9,752 bases of DNA from positions 1-9,752 of the forward strand of contig JAODGL010000118.1 of NCBI GenBank assembly GCA_025464585.1, read 5' to 3'. Below, piece by piece: positions 6,043 through 9,752 of the stretch. The notes under the pieces are model-generated. The model worked only from the letters and a program-made list of their open reading frames with translations. It did no database searches and was not told the origin of the DNA. Both the position numbers and the translations under genes were made by a program. The stretch comes from Methanosarcinales archaeon (lineage in GTDB: Archaea > Halobacteriota > Syntropharchaeia > Alkanophagales > Methanospirareceae). The stretch's first letter is position 1, and the number at the start of each line of letters is the position of its first letter.

Positions 6043-6387
6043 TCACCCCGGAATCAACCCCTCGCCCTTGAACACCGAAATTGCCTCCTCGTAATTCAGG
6101 TCTTCCGGCGGAAGTATCAAATCAGGCGTTGGAAACGCTTCCTCTTCGTCCAGCACCTCGTCCATCCCGATGTCCTCACCCACGAGCAGTCCCCTTGACC
6201 TTATTAATTCAAATATCCGCGGGTAAAGGTCATTGAATTTCTCCTCTGTAAGCTCGCCCCTTTCATTAAGAGCTGCAAGTTCGTTGTCCGGCTCGTTTAT
6301 CTTATCCAATATCTCATCTTTGTTCTCCGCCGGGAACGCCCATGTCCCGCCACCGGAGATGCTTATCAAGAAGTATGCACGTGACAT
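6043..6387 (-). CDS. Small acidic protein of the PspA/SpeD operon, unknown family
   Basis: I recognise no domain. Two starts are possible. A GTG at 6396 overlaps the PspA stop codon by four bases (GTGA), and an ATG at 6387, three codons on, sits 6 bases after AAGGAAGTG. I chose the ATG because the ribosome-binding spacing is right, giving 114 residues starting MSRAYFLISISGGGTWAFP. After this N-terminal part, with a glycine-rich SGGGTWAF, the protein is very acidic, with EDIGMDEVLDEEEAFPTPD in the second half and a C-terminal GLIPG. There is no membrane helix or signal peptide. Its position between PspA and SpeD, translationally coupled to PspA, makes it a candidate PspA partner or regulator, perhaps like the extra small proteins in psp-type operons. 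This is inference from context only. Confidence 0.72.
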   Translation of the reverse strand: MSRAYFLISISGGGTWAFPAENKDEILDKINEPDNELAALNERGELTEEKFNDLYPRIFELIRSRGLLVGEDIGMDEVLDEEEAFPTPDLILPPEDLNYEEAISVFKGEGLIPG

Positions 6388-6392
6388 CGCAA

Positions 6393-7139
6393 TCACTTCC
6401 TTTTCAGCTCCTCGTCAAGTGAGGAGAGCGACTCTGAGACTTTCAGCTCTTTTTCGATTTCGCTTATTCCCATCTCTGCAGTTCCTGCGGCGGTGCCGAG
6501 TTCCGCCGATGCCGCCGCTCTTGCCTCTTCCATCCTGATCTTCTCCGTCATACGCTGTACCGTTAAATCAACATCGCTAATCTCGCCATCTATTCCAGAG
6601 AGTGCCTCATTAACTCTTTTAGATGCTTTCGCCATCGCATAATCGGATTTCAAATCTGCTCGTTTATCTGCGAATCGCTGTATCTTCGCCGTTAAATCCA
6701 CCTGTTTGTCCTTCAGCATCCTCACTTTTTTCTCCATCTCCGCAACGGACTGCTGAAGCATCGGTATTCTTTCTCTCGTCCTGGTCTCCTCCTCTACCAG
6801 TTGTGTTGCTGCACTGTTCAGTTGTTCCACCTGCATCTCCGCTTTCTCTCTTTTCTCGCCCTCTAATTCAGGCACTTTCTCCTCCAATGCCAATGCCCTC
6901 TTTCGGTATTCCAGAGCTTTGTTATGGACTGATACCACTTTCTTCTGCGCTTCGTTTAATTCACGCTTCTTCAGATTCTTCGCAGCTATCGAATCGCGCA
7001 CTGCGACATCCACCTTCTTCTTCTCTTCAAGTAGTTTCTCGTATGCATAGTCAAGCTGCTCCGCCGGGTCTTCAAATCGCTCTATTATTTTGCTCATCTT
7101 CGCTTTAGCCACATTTGAGAACCTATCAATCAATCCCAT
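6393..7139 (-). CDS. pspA: PspA/IM30 (Vipp1) family membrane-remodelling protein
   Basis: This 248-residue protein is almost entirely coiled coil, as expected for the ESCRT-III-like PspA/IM30 family that oligomerises on stressed membranes. The N-terminus MGLIDRFSNVAKAKMSKIIE (1-20) is an amphipathic helix followed by the family mark EDPAEQLDYAYEKL (23-36). Long heptad-rich helices run to about 200 and include YAMAKASKRVNEALSGI (167-183), which matches the conserved alanine-rich block ahead of the last helix. The C-terminus (225-248) adds a short helix resembling the extra tail of Vipp1-type members. It lies 12 bases downstream of the DUF4178 gene, with GGGGTGAT 5 bases before the ATG as a strong ribosome-binding site, and overlaps the next gene at its stop codon. 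PspF-type regulators are absent, so control differs from the E. coli psp operon. Confidence 0.92.
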   Translation of the reverse strand: MGLIDRFSNVAKAKMSKIIERFEDPAEQLDYAYEKLLEEKKKVDVAVRDSIAAKNLKKRELNEAQKKVVSVHNKALEYRKRALALEEKVPELEGEKREKAEMQVEQLNSAATQLVEEETRTRERIPMLQQSVAEMEKKVRMLKDKQVDLTAKIQRFADKRADLKSDYAMAKASKRVNEALSGIDGEISDVDLTVQRMTEKIRMEEARAAASAELGTAAGTAEMGISEIEKELKVSESLSSLDEELKRK

Positions 7140-7151
7140 TTTTTATCACCC

Positions 7152-7703
7152 CTAAAAAATTTCCAGACTTCTTCTCGGTATTTCATTTCCCCTATATACT
7201 TCCACCCTCGCCCCTGCGGGCTTTTCTATACTGAGGATTTCTCCTGTTTGCTCGAACTCGCAATCCGCATACGTTACCTGCGTTCCCGTAGCAATATCCC
7301 AGGGTAAAGACCCTTCAACAGCGACAATCCGTGCTTTTCCCACTTCGTTCACCTTCACTTTTTCTCCTTGAAAGTCAAATACGCTTCCTTCCTTTAATTT
7401 ATCGGGGTCTGGTGCGTCCGCCGCGGATTCGACTTCGTCGAGTAATTCAAGTGTCGTCCCCTCCTTTGATAACCATTTGTGTTCTTCCGTGTCCGGGAAC
7501 TCCAAATAAAATTCTTCCCAGCGTCCTCCTCCCCAATCATATACCAGCCTTCCAAGCACGGTGAAATCCAATCCATCAAGCGTTCCGATACTGCCTTCTC
7601 TTAATTCTTCTGATTTCGTCTCTACTTTATCCTCTCCCCGCTGCTTCTTCCTTTTTTCTCTTTTGATTTCAAGTATCCTTTTGCTTCGCTCGAATAATCC
7701 CAT
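7152..7703 (-). CDS. DUF4178 domain protein
   Basis: An in-frame ATG at 7781 would add 26 residues (209 in total). I prefer the ATG at 7703, giving 183 residues from MGLFERSKRILEIKREKRKK, because a TATA-like box lies about 28 bases before it and the added stretch is AT-rich promoter-like DNA. After a basic helix the DUF4178 fold runs from about residue 32 of the short form. The family block reads LREGSIGTLDGLDFTVLGR, then WEEFYLEF and WL. A second matching block holds LKEGSVFDFQGEKVKV, TYADCEF and EILSIE. DUF4178 has no known activity and is found in bacterial operons with DUF350 and aminopropyltransferase-like proteins (my recollection, not checked). It is the first gene of the operon. No membrane helix is present, so it is likely cytosolic, and it could bind the membrane by its basic N-terminus. 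Confidence 0.85.
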   Translation of the reverse strand: MGLFERSKRILEIKREKRKKQRGEDKVETKSEELREGSIGTLDGLDFTVLGRLVYDWGGGRWEEFYLEFPDTEEHKWLSKEGTTLELLDEVESAADAPDPDKLKEGSVFDFQGEKVKVNEVGKARIVAVEGSLPWDIATGTQVTYADCEFEQTGEILSIEKPAGARVEVYRGNEIPRRSLEIF

Positions 7704-7725
7704 CCTGAACTTTTTCTCTGTCTTT

Positions 7726-7737
7726 GATATAATATAA
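7726..7737 (-). promoter_or_regulatory. TATA-like promoter of the DUF4178-PspA-SpeD operon
   Basis: The minus strand reads TTATATTATATC, centred about 28 bases before the ATG at 7703, so the mRNA would begin within a few bases of that codon. The next TATA-like run, TATATATACC at 7742-7751, could be an alternative. The flanking 91 bases after the HisA-like gene (7704-7793) are AT-rich and show no clear operator. Confidence 0.45.
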
Positions 7738-7793
7738 TTGGGTATATATATGTTATGTTTTTCGTTCGGTAGCCAATTCATTCTATACCTATT

Positions 7794-8546
7794 TCATGGG
7801 AGTTGTAAGCTAAACAAAGGAATAGACCCATCGTGGACGGCAGTAGCAACCAGCGCACCTTTTACTCCTATCTCCTCCATCTTACGCACATCTTCGTAAC
7901 TTCTAATACCACCACCGCATAGGATACCATGTTCCGAGAACTCCACTGCACGAGCGAGGAAATCAAAGTCTATTCCGCTTTTCGTTCCCACCCTATCCAG
8001 TTCCAGCACGATTACATCCCGAATAGGATACGCATTCAACTCTTTTATTAACAACAGAGGGTCAATCTTCATTTTCTTATCGCTTGTCAGCACTTCTTTA
8101 TTGAAAAGGTCAACACTAACACTTATATCACTTGAAATATCGCTCTTTGATGCGTGGGCAATCAAATCCATTGTTGCTGTTTCTGTTCCTAAAATGATGT
8201 TATCAGCTATTTTAGCTTCAACAACTTCTTTCAGGTCTTCCATGTTCTTTATACCGCAGTCCACTGTTATCCTCGTCTTTCTGTTCTTATTTCTTATCTC
8301 CTTTATTACTTCTTTATTAGAGCCAGTGCCCATGAGCCTGTTCAGGTCAGCGATATAAACTTCTGCAGGTTTTACTTCTTCGATGACCTGGACAGGGTCA
8401 GACGAACTAACGATGGAACTGAAGAGGTGGATTGGCTGGTATTTCTCACGTTCACCCCTCTTTGCATGCACTACTATACCGTCGAGCAAGTCGAGCACAA
8501 AAATCAGTCTGAAGTTCTTTCCGCAAGATCCCTCATGGTTTTCCAT
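7794..8546 (-). CDS. HisA-like TIM-barrel protein (proFAR isomerase-related)
   Basis: This 250-residue protein has the (beta/alpha)8 fold of HisA, which isomerises ProFAR in histidine synthesis, but it looks like the separate archaeal HisA-related family (COG1411-like), whose job is not clear to me. Key acidic positions are D19 in VLDLLDG (18-23), D96 in TVDCGI (94-99), D146 in SVDLFN and D184 in LELDRVGTKSG (181-191). The phosphate-binding elements are GTKSG (187-191), GGGIR (211-215) and ALVATAVHDG (231-240), consistent with binding a phosphoribosyl-type substrate. Residues 1-12 before the first strand are longer than typical. The gene follows hisC by 43 bases on the same strand, so the pair may be co-transcribed, but a HisC neighbour alone does not prove a histidine role. 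Confidence 0.75.
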   Translation of the reverse strand: MENHEGSCGKNFRLIFVLDLLDGIVVHAKRGEREKYQPIHLFSSIVSSSDPVQVIEEVKPAEVYIADLNRLMGTGSNKEVIKEIRNKNRKTRITVDCGIKNMEDLKEVVEAKIADNIILGTETATMDLIAHASKSDISSDISVSVDLFNKEVLTSDKKMKIDPLLLIKELNAYPIRDVIVLELDRVGTKSGIDFDFLARAVEFSEHGILCGGGIRSYEDVRKMEEIGVKGALVATAVHDGSIPLFSLQLP

Positions 8547-8589
8547 TTTTCATGTTTCAATTATTACATAAAGTTCATTTTTTTTTAAT

Positions 8590-9699
8590 TTACAAAAATA
8601 TTCCCTCCAAAGCGTCCACAACGAGCTCATTCTGCTCCCTTGTGCCCACAGTAATTCTGATAAGAGAATCCCCGGCACCTCTAAATGAAGAACAATCCCT
8701 TACGATTATCCCTCTCTTTATCAGCTCTTCATACACCGCGTACGATTTCGCAGGTGAGACATTCACGAGCACGAAATTAGCTTCAGAGGGATATACCTGG
8801 AAGAACCGCTGCAAATTTTCTATCAAAAACTGCCTTTCTTGCCTCACCAATTCCACACTCCGGCGTAAATGCTCTTTATCTCTCAAAGCGGCGATTGCCG
8901 CGGTCAAAGCGATGCTATTAACGGAGAAGGGGATAGAAACTCTCTTATAATGTTTTTCAAGCCATTCTGGTATAACTGCATAGCCAACACGAAGCCCCGC
9001 GAGACCAAAAGCCTTTGAGAAGGTTCTCAATACAAGCACATTCTCATACTCCGTCACCAGATTCACCAATGACGAATCTGCAAATTCTACATACGCTTCA
9101 TCTATAACGACCATTACCTCTGGCACTGATTCTATTATTTCACGCACTTCATCCTCTGATATGCAATTCCCGGTTGGGTTGTTAGGCGAAGAGATGAAGA
9201 TCATCTTCATTTTTTCGTTACACGCGGAAATCAATCCCGCGACGGGTATGCTGAAGTGCTGAGCTCCACTTTCTCTCTTTACATATCTCGGTTTACCCCC
9301 AGCTATTTTTACAAGCGACTCGTATAGAGAGAACGTGGGAACGGGTATTATCGCTTCATTGCCAGTTTCTATAAAAATCTTTACAAGCGTGTCCAGAACA
9401 CCATCTACTCCGGCACCTATTGCGATGTTTTCTTTTTTCATACGAGTTCCGAGACCGATATAACTTAAAATCTCGTCCCTAAGCTCTTCTTCATTCCTTT
9501 CCCACGGATACACGCTCAGATTCAGTTCCCCTTCTTCCAAGCTCTTAACAATCTCTCTTATCACCTCCGGACTTGGTCCTAAAGGATTTTCATTGGAACT
9601 CAGCTTTATCGCTCCTTTTACCAATTTACCTGGTTTGTATTCTTCTATCCCTTCTAAAGAAGACCGCACAGGCACTTGCATCTTAATTCTGGCATTCAT
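8590..9699 (-). CDS. hisC: Histidinol-phosphate aminotransferase
   Basis: This 369-residue class I/II PLP enzyme is the size of HisC, which converts imidazole-acetol phosphate and glutamate to histidinol phosphate. I see SSNENPLGPSPEV (34-46), the N-terminal substrate motif, then SPNNPTGN (171-178) with N174, VVIDEAYVEF (197-206) with D200 and Y203, and RTFSKAFGLAGLRVGY (225-240) with Schiff-base lysine K229 and R237. The C-terminal carboxylate-binding R348 is in LIRITVGT (346-353). All catalytic residues seem intact. The start at 9699 is chosen as the first ATG; M7 (9681) is an alternative because homologs often begin near the Val-Arg segment. It is the first gene of a unit that may include the HisA-like protein. 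A related enzyme acting on phenylalanine or tyrosine is possible, but the motifs favour HisC. Confidence 0.9.
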   Translation of the reverse strand: MNARIKMQVPVRSSLEGIEEYKPGKLVKGAIKLSSNENPLGPSPEVIREIVKSLEEGELNLSVYPWERNEEELRDEILSYIGLGTRMKKENIAIGAGVDGVLDTLVKIFIETGNEAIIPVPTFSLYESLVKIAGGKPRYVKRESGAQHFSIPVAGLISACNEKMKMIFISSPNNPTGNCISEDEVREIIESVPEVMVVIDEAYVEFADSSLVNLVTEYENVLVLRTFSKAFGLAGLRVGYAVIPEWLEKHYKRVSIPFSVNSIALTAAIAALRDKEHLRRSVELVRQERQFLIENLQRFFQVYPSEANFVLVNVSPAKSYAVYEELIKRGIIVRDCSSFRGAGDSLIRITVGTREQNELVVDALEGIFL

Positions 9700-9752
9700 T
9701 TGTTATTTCTATTCAATATAATTACAATTTGTTACTGCTATATATTATATAA
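9700..9752 (-). promoter_or_regulatory. AT-rich likely promoter region of hisC
   Basis: The last 53 bases are strongly AT-rich. On the minus strand there is TTATATAATATATAG at 9738-9752 and AATTATATTG at about 9715-9724, both TATA-like. The first would give a leader of about 17 bases before the ATG at 9699; the second would suit a start at the in-frame ATG at 9681. Neither is certain, and the region is cut by the window edge. Confidence 0.35.

Noticed and set aside
6623..7108. Long plus-strand frame inside the PspA gene
   Set aside because: It is antisense to a strongly conserved coiled-coil protein, and its Ser/Pro/Leu richness is what the reverse of such a gene produces.
1..9752. CRISPR array or intact insertion sequence
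   Set aside because: No regularly spaced repeats, transposase frame or terminal inverted repeats were found.

Overview
The window looks archaeal, most likely a methanogen- or ANME-related euryarchaeote. This rests on inference: archaeal TATA-like boxes sit about 25-30 bases before several start codons, giving leaderless or nearly leaderless genes. It also holds a one-domain DNA alkyltransferase, an MthK-like two-helix K+ channel and a HisA-like protein of the kind common in archaea. No rRNA, tRNA, CRISPR array or intact transposon is visible, so no species is named.

Layout: (1) 59-1337, minus strand: an MBL-fold hydrolase and an O6-alkylguanine-DNA alkyltransferase. (2) 1422-4117, plus strand: a two-gene unit of a 7-helix membrane protein fused to an aminopropyltransferase (spermidine-synthase-like) domain and a K+ channel with RCK domains. 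(3) 4118-4262: a convergent intergenic region with what appears to be a group II intron remnant (domains V and VI only) on the minus strand and a terminator-like hairpin. (4) 4263-7703, minus strand: a tightly packed operon, transcribed in the order DUF4178 protein, PspA/IM30 protein, small acidic orphan, SpeD-type decarboxylase, DUF350 membrane protein, and a one-helix anchored protein with likely glycosylation sites and an Arg/Gly tail. (5) 7794-9699, minus strand: histidinol-phosphate aminotransferase (HisC) and a HisA-like barrel protein.

The main result is the combination of (2) and (4). SpeD-type enzymes can make decarboxylated S-adenosylmethionine, the aminopropyl donor that SpeE-type enzymes use. 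PspA proteins bind and remodel stressed membranes. DUF350 and DUF4178 are uncharacterised families. Enterobacteria have a comparable set (yjfIJKLMC: a PspA paralogue, a DUF350 protein and a glutathionylspermidine-synthase-like protein). Here an archaeal version with its own small acidic protein faces a membrane-bound aminopropyltransferase that is co-transcribed with a K+ channel. I infer a polyamine-linked envelope system, with the channel as a possible additional member. That function is not proven by sequence.
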